Below, piece after piece: positions 13,906 through 25,592 of a stretch of 64,000 bases of DNA. Origin of the DNA: Schizochytrium sp. TIO01 (lineage: Eukaryota; Sar; Bigyra; Thraustochytrida; Thraustochytriidae). Numbering within the stretch: position 1 is the first letter of the stretch; each line of letters begins with the position of its first letter. The translations under genes were made by a program, and so were the position numbers. The DNA is taken from positions 7,026,668-7,090,667 of the forward strand of contig SMSO01000032.1 in NCBI GenBank assembly GCA_004764695.1. The letters run 5' to 3'. Under the pieces are notes generated by a model. It did not search any database, was not told where the DNA came from, and saw only the letters and a list, made by a program, of their open reading frames with translations.

Positions 13906-13943
13906 AGTTTGTTTGTTTGTTTGTTTGTTTGTTTGTTTGTTTT
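13906..13943. repeat. (GTTT)n microsatellite
   Basis: About nine perfect GTTT units. Confidence 0.95.
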
Positions 13944-14154
13944 CTTTTGCTTTCCTGCCTGCTTGTTAACATCAAGAGCAGGCAGGTTCCACTCCAGCTC
14001 GCACCCCGTGACTGCCAATTTTGCGACTTCAAAAGGCTCCACTTCAGTAGCTAGCTAGGCACCTTGCCACAGACCATAATGAAAGGAGGCGATGGATGGA
14101 TACAGCAGTCGTCGAGAAACCTGGAATCCTTAGGCAGGAACAGTTCTCACAATG

Positions 14155-14155
<1 letters not shown>

Positions 14156-14192
<37 letters not shown>
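14156..14192. repeat. (GA)n microsatellite
   Basis: About 18 perfect GA units. Confidence 0.95.
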
Positions 14193-14198
<6 letters not shown>

Positions 14199-14835
14199 GA
14201 AAAGGCGGCCTTGAGAATCTTGGTTTTCAGCCCCACTGCGATTTCGAATTGCAGATCTTCGCTCGCTAGCTCAGAGACAAAGAGAAAGAGAGCTTTTTCA
14301 TACAGCGGCAGCGCGTTCCTCTCGCACTTGACACCGAAAACAAAGCCACAGCGGGAGCTCTCTGCATCTCGAACACGACGAATCCAGGGCGTCAATCCAT
14401 CAATCACGACGACAAACCACCTGAGCACAGACCTCCCTCATCTCTCGAGCTCCATCCGTCAAGAGGCTGGCTGACTCGCTGACTTACATTGCTTCTGAAG
14501 GCCGCATCGCATTCATTGCTCGGACAGAAAAGAAAGAACTTGAAGCAGCTGTACCTTGTCCACAGTCTAAGCGGCATGATGACGACGAGCGAGGACTTAC
14601 TTGGATTCCTCTCTTTCCGTAGCACCCCCTAGGAGGCACCTAGGCGCAAAGAACAGAGGGAGGCGAAACAAAGAACGAGAGGACGAAAGAACGAAAGAGG
14701 AAGCGAACTTGCTAGCGTAAGCGCTAAGTGGGGCTAGGAGAGACGGCCTCGCGTAGTAAAGGTTTCTTTCTTTCTTTCTGCTGCTGGCGCCTCTCTCTTT
14801 TCTTCTTTAAAGTTAAAGCTGAGCTTAGCTCTCTC

Positions 14836-14878
14836 ATGAATGAATGAATGAATGAATGAATGAATGAATGAATGAATA
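14836..14878. repeat. (AATG)n microsatellite
   Basis: About ten perfect units. Confidence 0.95.
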
Positions 14879-14961
14879 CCTCAGAAGCCTTCTTTATACT
14901 CTCTGAACAGCGCGTGGCGCGGAGCGACTTGAAAGACTGCCACGCGCACAACGTGGACCAA

Positions 14962-15021
14962 ACCAGCCAACCAGCCAACCAACCAGCCAGCCAGCCAGCC
15001 AGCCAACGAACGAACGAACGA
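14962..15021. repeat. (CCAG)/(CCAA)/(CGAA) compound microsatellite
   Basis: CCAG and CCAA units then four CGAA units. Confidence 0.9.
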
Positions 15022-15097
15022 AGATCCAATGTGCAGAGAAGACAGACCGCGAGGAGAAAGGCGGGCGTCAAGAGGCCACTGGAGCGGCTTTCGCAGA

Positions 15098-15128
15098 GAC
15101 AGACAGTGAGTCAGTCAGTCAGTCAGTC
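15098..15128. repeat. (GACA)/(CAGT)n short repeat
   Basis: Short GACA run followed by about five CAGT units. Confidence 0.85.
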
Positions 15129-15381
15129 ACGGCTCGGGCGGCGTGGATATTGCGGAACGAGTCTTCCCTGCGTAAAACCTCGAATTCGCTGGCGGGGCTC
15201 CTTCTTGTTTGCCTTCTTCCTTTTAATGTGTGATTTATAATGTAGTTTTCAGAGAAGAGGAAACTAAACACCGCTGCTTCTTCTGCTTCTCCTGCTTCTC
15301 CTGCTTCTGCTTCTTGTTTGAGCTGGGTTGAAAAGAGCGACGAACGAACTTACAATTGGGACTCGAAGCCTAAGGAGTGAG

Positions 15382-15382
<1 letters not shown>

Positions 15383-15460
<78 letters not shown>
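15383..15460. repeat. (TTGC)n microsatellite
   Basis: 78 bases of perfect TTGC units; complementary to the (GCAA)n tract at 11730. Both strands lack stop codons here, so several false frames cross it. Confidence 0.97.
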
Positions 15461-15675
15461 ACGAGGAAATGAAGAAGAAGATTTCGAGGAGGCCGCCTCG
15501 ATCTCCAATCCACTTAATCGCTCTACTTTCACAGCCGTCCGCGAGAAGGCTGACAGAGACACAGAGACAAACAGACACGACACGTCACATCGTTCGGGTA
15601 CGGCCTCGAGAAGAGAACCGGTGCAGCGATGATGAGCTTTTTTCAAGAGCTCCGGCGTCACGAGCGCTCCGTAGA

Positions 15676-15699
15676 AATGAATGAATGAATGAATGAATC
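15676..15699. repeat. (AATG)n microsatellite
   Basis: Five units. Confidence 0.9.
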
Positions 15700-18500
15700 T
15701 TTCTTTTGCTGGAGATTAACGAGACTGAGGGAGAGAGGGCGTCACGTGCCATTTCTCTCTTGAAAAGGTTGGACTATTTAACCCTTGGTGAGCGAATGAA
15801 GTGACGCAGAAAGAAAGAAAAGAAAAGAAAGGCGCACTCAGTAAGTACGCAGAAATAGATGAGGTATCAATCAAAGTTGGCACGAAGCATTTTGGGTTTA
15901 GGCTTGGGTTCACTCTGTTTAGGGTCCAGCCTCGTCAAGTGGGTGCCCATCTTGAAAGAAGCGATAGGAGGAGAACGGGGGTGATGCATTCATTCACTAT
16001 TGATTCATTCACTTATTGATTGATCATGGCGAATCGCGGAAGAGGACGAATCAAAGATCACCATCAAGATCACCTTTCAAGAGACTGAAGCCAGCTCTTT
16101 AGGTGTTGACCCTGCGGATGACACGGTACACACGTGATGGCCTCAAGAAGTGAAAAGAAGGCAGCCTCGGACAAAAGGCCCAGTTTGCTCATGATCTATT
16201 TTCTATCTTTGTTCTTTGATATATAGTATATATATTATTTTTTTTCAGAATAAAAATTAATAATAAAAGTCCCTTTTCAGTCAGGAAAGAATCACTGTCA
16301 ACATGAAGAGCTTGGTTCGTCGTTTTCTCGTACCTATAAACAGAAGAAGCCACAGAACAAGTCAAGATAGCGATTTGAGCTCTCTGGTTAACAGATGTGT
16401 CCAACTTTAGTGACGTGTATAATCTTTGATAAGTAACAAGAAATTATTTTGCCTTAAATGCAAGCAAAGCGCTTGATCAAATCAGAGTTTTATGAAATGC
16501 AAAATAGCGTAACCGAGGTGAACATATTTATTTTGATTCGCTCAATTCCAGTCTGAACTGTTTTATACTTTCTTGTTACTGTTCGCTTGTTGCAGTGACG
16601 ACACGCCTAACAAGAGAGCATAAGAGTTGAACCTGCGGTCTGTTGCTTGCGATTGTCTGCTCACTAGATCCATCTACTTCTTTTCAAGAAGGCGACCACG
16701 ATCTTTTCATTTGGTTACCAAGGCGAGAGATTTAGGTCCATGTACTGCCATGATTGTACTTGGGAGAGCCTATGATCCAAAACCAACTCAGGCTTGCATG
16801 GAGATCTTTCGCTTGTAAATTTACGGCCCTGTACTCGAACTGTGCTTACCCTGAGCTACTTTCCAAGTATCAACGCGTGCTGCTCAATGAAGCTTCCAGT
16901 GGACTAGTCGATGCTCTCGACGGATCGTTTGTCTGACTTTAACAACTCCCTCCTCAATGCGTGGTTGATGAACCAGCGAAATTCTGAAGTAATGGCATCT
17001 CAATTTTCATGCCGTGCATCGTACTATGGTGCATAGCGCGAGTTCTACGCTCTACACTAAGTCAGACCGTAAGAAGGTGTAGCACCACAGAACTGCGTGT
17101 GTGAATCTTAATGCGCAAGTGCAAGAATACTGCGGATTCGAAGATCTAGCTAATTCACAAATCCAACAAGGTCAAAGGAGTACTTTGCAGATCGCGAGTC
17201 GAGAAACTTGATGGAACCCAGGCCGTGGCCATTCGATCGCGATGTTTCTTATAAGTTTCGTAGAACTATGCAGTCTACAGATTCTCATTGAACTTGTTTT
17301 GTTGGTACAATTGGTAGTGTACTTGAAAAGCAGGCAAAGTCTCTTCGTTTGAGTACAAAAGTTTGCAGGATTGAGTACCTTCCCATTGAAGATGAATTCT
17401 GATTTCAAAGTTTTTCTCACATTTCCAAAATAAAAATAAAAGAAAATACGCAGACGGTAAACCCGGCAATAGTGTCTATATTATCCACAACATCCAACTA
17501 TATATATATGGTGCCTCAACTATCCAAGTCGGTCCGCCTGATCAGAAGCAAGTGACTTCTTGAGATTCCTGAGGCTCCTGGCTAAAGTCCCAGGAAAGAA
17601 AAAGAAAAGAAAATCTCTTCTTTTTGTTTTTCTTCTAATAATTTAGATTTTCACTTTATGACTTTTTCCTTTTTAGAGATAAAAACTGTCATTCTGCAGG
17701 AAGAAAAGGAAAACGATTATTTTCAAATTGTTTCATTTTTTAAATATATATATATAAAATAACGTGACTGAATGAGTATACTTATCTTCTTTAAAATTGA
17801 AAACTAAAAAATGTATCTATGATATTAAATTTAACGAAATAAGCATTATTACTATCTCATTTCACGGAAAAAGAAGACTTTTAATTTATATAGAGGCAGG
17901 GCCTTCTTCCATGCAGATCTTTATCTTTTGCTAACAAACTCTGAAAAAAAGGCACTCAAGACCAAACAAAGTATTCTCGACCCCTCGAGGGGTAGAAAAC
18001 TCTGAAGTCGTTGAAGGTTTCGTGGTTGTAAGTTGCCTGCCCGCCCGTCCGTGGGTTTTACGTGATGGCCTTTGGTTGGTTTTCCAGCCATTGGCATCGA
18101 GTGCTCCAAACTGAACATGGATTCGTGTCCTTCAAGTCTTCATCTACAGCAGAAGGTACAGTGCTCAGTTCCCAAGGTCATACTTATTTACTTATTCACT
18201 ATCCTTATGCAGAACGAACATTATGATGAACTCGAAGCGGACAAAGCGTAAGCTCATCAACTCGGATTGCAATTTGTATCATGCCTGAACAGTCAGTCCA
18301 AAGAACTCCATGATAGAAGGCACCGCCCCTTCTTTCGCCCATGAGCTCTTTCGACTCTGGTTCGCTCATTATACTTTCTTGACTGGAAAAGGCGCCTTCT
18401 ACAAGTTCTTTCTTCTTCGTGCCACCAGAAAAGCCCGCTCCAGGTGGGACGTGCGATCTTCAAGGTTTGACCCCATTGAGATTCTGAGAAAGAAGTCTCA

Positions 18501-18630
18501 ATCGCATTCAATTGCATTCAATTGCATTCAATTGCATTCAATTGCAAACAATTGCAAACAATTGCATTCAATTGCATTCAATTGCATTCAATTGCATTCA
18601 ATTGCATTCAATTGCATTCAATTGCAAACA
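18501..18630. repeat. 10-bp minisatellite, 13 units
   Basis: Thirteen units of ATTGCATTCA in exact 10-bp register; the first is a variant (ATCGCATTCA) and three (18541, 18551, 18621) read ATTGCAAACA. Every junction forms the palindrome CAATTG. Confidence 0.97.
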
Positions 18631-19655
18631 ATAGAGCGGCGACAGAGTTAACGCTTGAAATGTCTGACGCAGGGCGTTCTTATGGCTAGCTAAATAGATA
18701 GAGCACGTGTGTATGGATGTGTGGATGTACGCATGGAGTCTCGGTTTCAGTTGCACAGCAAGATTAAATCTAACGAGCGCGGTTTCTTTGGCGAGCGACG
18801 GCAAATACTATGGCAGCGACCGCAGATCCCTCCCTCCCTCCGCCGCGACGGAGAGCTCGACCTACCTCACCTGAAGCAGCGCGTGGTCTTCGAGCTTTCT
18901 GCGCGGAGAGGCAACGAAGGAGGATGCGAATGAAAGACTCTCTCTCTCTTGCCACTATAAAACGATGCAGAGCGAGCTTACACACGCACACACTCTGCTC
19001 CAAGTTGGAAAGAAACTAAGAAACAAAGGAACAAAGTTAGTCCTTTTTCCAATCAAAGCGTACTTCTGCGCACTCCCTCCCCCTCCCTTTTCGTTCCCTT
19101 CTTCGCTTGTTTGTTTCTTTGTATCTTTGTTTCTTGGGCTCTGCGTTAGTTGTTTAGTCGTTTGTCCTGTCAGTTGCACCGCAGTGATCTTTCGGCCGTT
19201 TATTCTCGAGCGAGCGAGCGAGCGATGGAAAGACGCCAGAGAACGAACGTAAGTCTCAAGCGAAGTCAGAGCTAGCCACAGCCAGTCAACACACAGCGCG
19301 CGCGTGCAATACAACGAAGGAATGCGCAGGGGTCGTAGCGGCTTAGCTCAGCACCTCTTGCACAGCTTGCGGGACCAATGGTTTATGCTTCTGCTTCTTC
19401 ACTTTGCTTAATTATCTGCTTACGTGCTTACTTCCTGCTTAGGTGTTACTCGAATCTATTAGATTTAGAAAAGATCATGGTCTATTATGGGGATCTCTTC
19501 TTCGCGCTCTCGAGCGGTACGCGCGAAAGCGAATTCGAGTACGCCAAATACTGACTTACTGCGAAGTTGGTGTACTCGAGAGCCACCCAGAGCTGAAGCG
19601 GTCGGAGCCTGGATGCCGCCGATGCGATCCCGCTCACTTTGTACGGTCCGCAACT

Positions 19656-19695
19656 TGAATGAATGAATGAATGAATGAATGAATGAATGAATGAA
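19656..19695. repeat. (AATG)n microsatellite
   Basis: About ten units. Confidence 0.95.
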
Positions 19696-19814
19696 ACGTG
19701 CGTACCTCTCAGTCGGCACGGAGGCAGGATTGTCTCGCACTACATCCAGCAGGTGGTCAGACGGAGTCATTACAAAAGCAGGTAGGACCACCTAGCAGAT
19801 TCCTACCGCCCTGT

Positions 19815-19992
19815 CAGTCATTAATTGATTCATTGATTCATTCAGTCATTAATTGATTGATTTATTCATTCATTCATTCATTCATTCATTCATTGATCAT
19901 TGATTTATTCATTCATTCATTCATTCATTCATTCACTCGTAAATTCCTTCGTTCGTTCATTCATTCACTCGTAAATTCCTTCGTTCGTTCAT
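19815..19992. repeat. degenerate ATTC/GATT repeat block with a 30-bp duplication
   Basis: Mixed CATT, GATT and AATT units, ending in two identical 30-bp copies (19931-19960 and 19963-19992). Confidence 0.92.
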
Positions 19993-21176
19993 CTCTGCTC
20001 TTAGGATATAAACCGCGAGATTCGCGCTGATTAATTCTCACCAAAGCTAGACAGAACAGACAGGGCGAGCGAACGAATTGTCGCGAGAGGATGCGGGAGC
20101 AGACCAAGTCCCGCTCGGCCAAGGCGCGACTGCCGGGCACGCCAAGTCGGAGAGCCTGAAGGTTTGATCAAAGCCAAAGACGCGTCGACTCCCCAATAAA
20201 CTTAAACTGGAATCATCAAACACGAACAAATTGATGATTGATTATTTGCATAATAACGCCTTCCTGAATGTGCCGTTCTCCAACTCAATGCTGAGCTGAG
20301 TGAGATGAGTGTCGGTCATGACGGCCATCGCAGAAAAGCAAGAACTTGAGAGAGGTACGCGATGGCGAAGTCTGAAAGCAAAAGCAACAACCTTCGTCAT
20401 CTGATATATCTATCTACTCGAACTCGAAGGATTGGGCTCGAACGGGGCGTGTCGTGGATTGCATCCAATCCGAGCGAGGATTTCTTTTTCTTTGGGACAC
20501 GCGGATGTAGATCCTACTTTCTTTCTTGGAAGGCCTGCTGACTGACTGCGCGTGGGCAGATATTAAACCGTGACTCGTGAAGTCGGAGACGCCTGAGCAC
20601 CGCAATTTCAGCCTCGCGATGGCAATAATAATTGGCGCACATGCCATCCATCCACTGAGAAAGATGGTTCCCCTTCATCTTTGGCCGCTGCGTTCTTTCG
20701 ACTCGCACTACTAGAAATATAGGTAGTCAGCATTTAGGAGGCCTGCGCCAAGGATCCGCAATAATACAGCATGAATACATAGATACAAATATATACATAA
20801 ATGCATGTGTGGATGATGAATGAGTGAGTGAGTGTCTTTTAAGAGAAGAGCAATCAATAGTGGCAGAGAGAAAACTATTAAGCAGGTAGTAGTAGGCAGT
20901 GTAGAGGCAATAAACAGCAGTGGCAGGATTGTTGGAAAGAGACTTGAACTCGAAGACGAAGAAGTTGGCACCACTTGGAAAGTACCCAGGAAAGCTTCCA
21001 TCTTTATGGAATTCTGGTTTCGGGCTATTTTACTAACTCTTCTTCTTTTTCTTCTTTTCTTTTGATTTTACATTTTAGTTAGTACTTTATTTAAAAAGCT
21101 ATTTTAACTTTTAAAAAATTATTATTATTTATTTATTTTCTTTTATATTATACATAATTTTTAATTATAAGTAAAA

Positions 21177-21425
21177 CTCATGAATTGTATATTTTAATCT
21201 GATTTTTAAAACATCAGTTTTAAATAAACTGCAGAAGTCATGAATTGTATAGTTTAATCTGATTATTTTTTTAAACATAAGTTTTAAATAAACTGCATAA
21301 GTCATGAATTGTATAGTTTAATCTGATTTTTAAAACATCGGTTTAAAATAAATTGCAGAAGTAATGAATTGTATAGTTAATCTGATTTTCAAAACACAAG
21401 TTTCAAAATAAACAGTATAATAAGT
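21177..21425. repeat. AT-rich tandem repeat, about 60-bp unit, four copies
   Basis: Units each contain ATGAATTGTATA..TTAATCTGATT and a TTTAAATAAACTGCA-like end; copies begin near 21178, 21237, 21301 and 21361 and diverge by substitutions and small indels. Confidence 0.9.
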
Positions 21426-22412
21426 TTAATCACTTTTTTATATAAGTTAATTTAAAAAAAAAAAAAAAACAGTACAAGTCAACGCATAAAATGAATGTCT
21501 TTTATTCGTTTTAAAATAAAGAATTCCTTTGTTTTTAAATTCAAAACCAAGTCAATCAATTTTTTATTTATTTATTTGCATTTCTTCTCGCAGTATATTA
21601 TATTTTAAATTAAAAATGGAAAAATAGCTCGGACTAGAAAACTACAATATATTTTCTTTTATATTATAATTAAACTAAATATTTTAAACTGGAAAAAAGG
21701 AAAAAAGGAAAAAGAAGTAAGCTATAAAAATGAAGTGGTATGAAATGTGCGACGAGCGCAAAACCGGAAGAACAGCTTGTTCCTCCTTCCTTGCACTTCC
21801 TTAGTGGGGCAGGAATAACGCCTTGCTCGACAGCGCAGAATCACGCAGGGCCCACTACCGCAACCACTAGCTCAACTTAAAGCTGTCAACTTGAGCTGTC
21901 AACTTATCAACTATCAACTTCAAGTCAGTTACACATTGATGATGACTACCCAATCGATGGTCCCGCGCCTGAAGAAGCATGCTGCAGCAACCTCGTTCAT
22001 TGCTGCTTATTTAACTTGGAGAAGGAATCAGTCATGAATCATTTGATTCACCATTTAATCGATCGATTTTCTTTTCTTTTCTTTAATGTTTGATAAATCT
22101 AGGTGTTACAAAATAATCAATCTTTGCCTCCGTCTGTGTTTAGATTGTGGGAATAAGCAAACGTAGAAGTAGTAGAGAGAATCGCAGATTAAATTGATTT
22201 GAGTTTACTACTTACCTCCTTTTTTATTTATTTATTTTTAATATAAATAAAAAGGCCGCAGCTAACCAGCAATGCGCCATTAAGAGGAATACTGCACTCA
22301 CTCTAAAAGCGCGAGCGCAGCTTTCGAAGATGCGCAAATGAAAACACTGGCCTTCTTGAAACCTTCAAGACACCAGCTCCTCAGGCGATAAGGACATGGA
22401 ACGCTGCCTCTT

Positions 22413-22441
22413 CTCTTCTTCTTCTTCATCTTCTTCTTCTC
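22413..22441. repeat. (CTT)n trinucleotide repeat
   Basis: CTT triplets with CAT interruptions. Confidence 0.85.
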
Positions 22442-23311
22442 GAGCGCTTGAAGACGCAACCATCCATATCTAAGTCGTTGGCAGCATACTTTACGATGAT
22501 TGATGGCGCGTAAGACCTGCGACTGATTCGCTATCAGTCGTACCTTCTAACTGCGTACAAACGTGATGGTTCCAATCAAGAGTGCAGTGGCGAAGCGCAG
22601 GCGTGTCGATTTGGATCCTCCATACATGTTGCAAAATCCTTGAACGAGGCTTTGCTCTGCTCTGCTTTGCTTTGTTTGGCTACGGCGATAATTGCTCTGA
22701 TGACAACGACGCCAACGACCAATCGCTTAGACTTGGGGGGCTTTTGCAGCCTGGGAGGCAGCTTACTGATTGGGGAGCCGCATCACGCCGAGGAAGCGCC
22801 CTTCGGCCTTGAAAGCAAGCAAGACTGTGTTGGAGATGGATGAATGGATACAAGTGCTGTCAAGTTTATAGAAGCGAGAAACGCGAGGAGAACTGGAGTG
22901 GCAACCAACCTTGTGCTGCAGGCAGGCGGCGCGATGGCTAAGCCGCCGCTCAGGGAGAAGAACGGGAACGTGGAGGGTTGGACAACCTTGAATTGATCTG
23001 ATCCACTGCTGTTCTGTTTGTTCAACTGCACTCTGTCTGGGCACTTGAGCCAAAATAAGGAAGGAAGGAAATGGAGATCGACCTTCCTTCGCACAGAGTT
23101 TCACAGACAGGAATCGAGCGCCCCGTCGATCTTACGGAAGCAGCACAGCAGCGCCAAAGCCGTGTGGCTGTGGCTGGAAACACTTGCAGGCGAGCGTAGG
23201 CAGCAGCAGCAGGAGGAGGGAATGCAAGTCTCGAACCGCCTTGATTAAACGGCAACTTGATGGCACGAGTTCGCGCTCCTCAAAGCGATTGGCGACTGCC
23301 AGAGTTCCGAC

Positions 23312-23342
23312 CTCTTCTTCATCATCTTCTTCTTCATCTTCG
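23312..23342. repeat. (CTT)/(CAT) trinucleotide repeat
   Basis: About ten triplets. Confidence 0.85.
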
Positions 23343-23540
23343 TACGACCCGATGCCTACTTGTTGGAAAAGCAAAGCGCAGCGCAGCTTGGACTTTTGAC
23401 AGCTTCTGCGTGAGTGAAAGACTGCAGAATCAGCTCTTCTGCAAGGCAGGATGCTCGGCCAGCGAGCGAGCGAGTTAGTTCGCCGCAACTTCGCTCGTGC
23501 TCGCGATTGCGATGCTGGGTACAACGGATTAGCGATGTCT

Positions 23541-23570
23541 GCTTCTGCTGCTGCTGCTGCTGCTGCTGCA
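23541..23570. repeat. (CTG)n trinucleotide repeat
   Basis: About nine triplets. Confidence 0.9.
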
Positions 23571-24051
23571 AAGTGGCGCCTGCAAAGTCGCTGATTTTGC
23601 TTTTCTGCTTGCTCGCTAAAAGGATGGATGGGCCTTTTCCGAAGTCCCTCTAAGCCAGCCAACAAAAGAGCGAAGATGCCGCCAGAGCTTCACTCAAGTT
23701 CCAAGTAGAGGCGCCAACAGTGCTGTGCTGCGGCACAGAGCGAGCGCTGTTTGGTCCCACTCCACTTGCTCATTCTCTAGAGCTACGGAGCTACTGAGCC
23801 AGCTAACTCTTGCGGGCATGAAGGCAGAGATCGTTAGCGCAGAATAGCACGCAGGGAGCGCTGCTTCTCTCTGGCGGCAGCGCTTGTCCCATCGTCCTCG
23901 TCGTGCAGGAGAAGATGGCGGCTTGCGAGAGCGCCCTTTTCTTCACAGTGTAACACAGGAAAAGCAGAAAGTGCGAACTGGCTGGTGGCTAGGGGAAACA
24001 GTAGGACCAGCGCTGCTTAGAGCGAATCACGCTCAAGTGTCGACTTGGAGA

Positions 24052-24091
24052 AGAACGAGAACAAGAACAAGAACAAGAACAAGAACAAGAA
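24052..24091. repeat. (GAACAA)n hexanucleotide repeat
   Basis: About six units, the outer ones altered. Confidence 0.9.
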
Positions 24092-25570
24092 TAAAAGGGA
24101 ACGAGCAGCCTGCGGAACTGACTGACCGAATGACTGACCAAGCAGTCTTCAGTCTCTGGAGCGTGCTTTCCTCGCGGAGGCTTGAGGGTTGGTTGTCCCG
24201 AGGTAGGTAGCTTTAAGTGGGAGGATTTGACAGTGGGAGTGGTGGTCACGGTGGTGGTGGTGGCTGAATTGAGCATCGTGCCTGCCACAAGCCTCTTGAG
24301 CAGCACCATGGTGAGATTTTGAAGAAGCACCTCGATCATTTATTTGCTTGTTAACGACAGCAAACAAAGATATAAAAGAGGGTGCAGATATTTTTAATTA
24401 AAAAAATCATTTTACAATTGACCATGGTTGATCTTTCGGGAAGGGAACAGATACACGGACCATTCGATGGCTCCTCCTGTCATGCAACAATTTCTGATCT
24501 TGAGAAGTAATGGCGTATGTCTGCTTGCGAAAGAAACTTGGAGGACAGGTTGTTTTACGTTCAAGACACTAAGGTAGTCTTGCCAGTGGAGCGGAACACA
24601 AAGAGACATACATGGTGAGCCAAGCAAAGATGGCTAGTGCAAATCAGAACGCGGAGCTTATGCAACACCCAGAAGTCCACAATTGAGCGAGAAGAATATA
24701 ACTTTAAGCTAACCAAAGGATTCGAATGAAAATCAGCTCCAGAAAACACGCAATTTTATATGCTGACATTTATTGATCGACCGGACCATTGTGGAAACTT
24801 AATCCACACGAGTCAATCATGCTGATTTGCCAAATTTCCAAGATCGCACACACCTCGCGTCACTCTGTTTCTGCCAATTTCCCTGTGAAACACTGCTGTC
24901 CTTCGAAAGAACACGCACATGCCATGTCTCAGTTCTTTCTGTAGCGAGCTTTATGTAGCCAGTGTAACTCTATGTACAAGTATACCACGAACGACCTAAG
25001 GAGCAGGACTTTACGGCATCAGACCCTTTCCGTGACGTGTGCGTGTTTCACCTTTTGTGCGGACTCCGTTGCAGTCCAACATAACAGTTGTACGTGAGAT
25101 GTGCCAATCACAAGCACAACTATCGCGCCGACAGACTTGCGAAGAGATATCAATAAACGAACGCACCTGCGCACGTCGGTCAAGCTCAAGAACGATAGAA
25201 GGGAGGGACTTGAGAACAGCCTGAGTGTTTGCTCCCGTTTAAACGAAATAAACAGCAATCGTAGCAGAAGTACCAAAGCGCCTGCATTCTACCAAAGAGC
25301 TACTGAAGACTAAGGAAACCTCGTCGCTGTTACACTAGCTACTAGCACTTCTGAGCTTCACCGCGGAGGTTGTTTCCATTACGTGGAATTCCCACCTTAG
25401 TACTACATAGCACTACACTGGAGCAGCACTGGAGCAGACTACGTAGCTGCTGGGGCATTCGGGACCTTTCATATTAGAAGGAAGGAGGTCAGACATCATT
25501 ATCATCATCATCGTCGTCGTCACTATCCTGCTAAAGCTGAGTCTAACTCAACTCCCTTCAGATACCTGTG

Positions 25571-25592
25571 CGAGAGAGAGAGAGAGAGAGAG
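25571..25592. repeat. (GA)n microsatellite
   Basis: Ten to eleven units. Confidence 0.92.

Larger units (their letters stand above)
11328..18500. other. microsatellite-rich spacer, no supportable gene
   Basis: The densest microsatellite region of the window. All frames over 100 codons here cross a stop-free tetranucleotide tract. 13.3-13.9 kb and 17.6-17.9 kb are AT-rich. Confidence 0.6.
18631..25570. other. spacer, no supportable gene
   Basis: Contains an AT-rich island at about 21060-21720 (with the 60-bp tandem repeat), flanked by sequence of balanced composition with trinucleotide runs. The 177-codon minus frame at 23132-23665 crosses CTG and CTT repeats and is probably not coding. Confidence 0.55.

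Noticed and set aside
15264-15684. Frames of 83-118 codons on both strands
   Set aside because: All cross the (TTGC)n tract, which is stop-free on both strands.
18310-18651. 113-codon frame with His-Ser-Ile-Ala repeats
   Set aside because: A third of it is the 10-bp minisatellite; the rest has no coding character.
23132-23665. 177-codon minus-strand frame
   Set aside because: Carries Ala and Leu runs from CTG and CTT repeats and several competing frames cover the same bases; no family resemblance.
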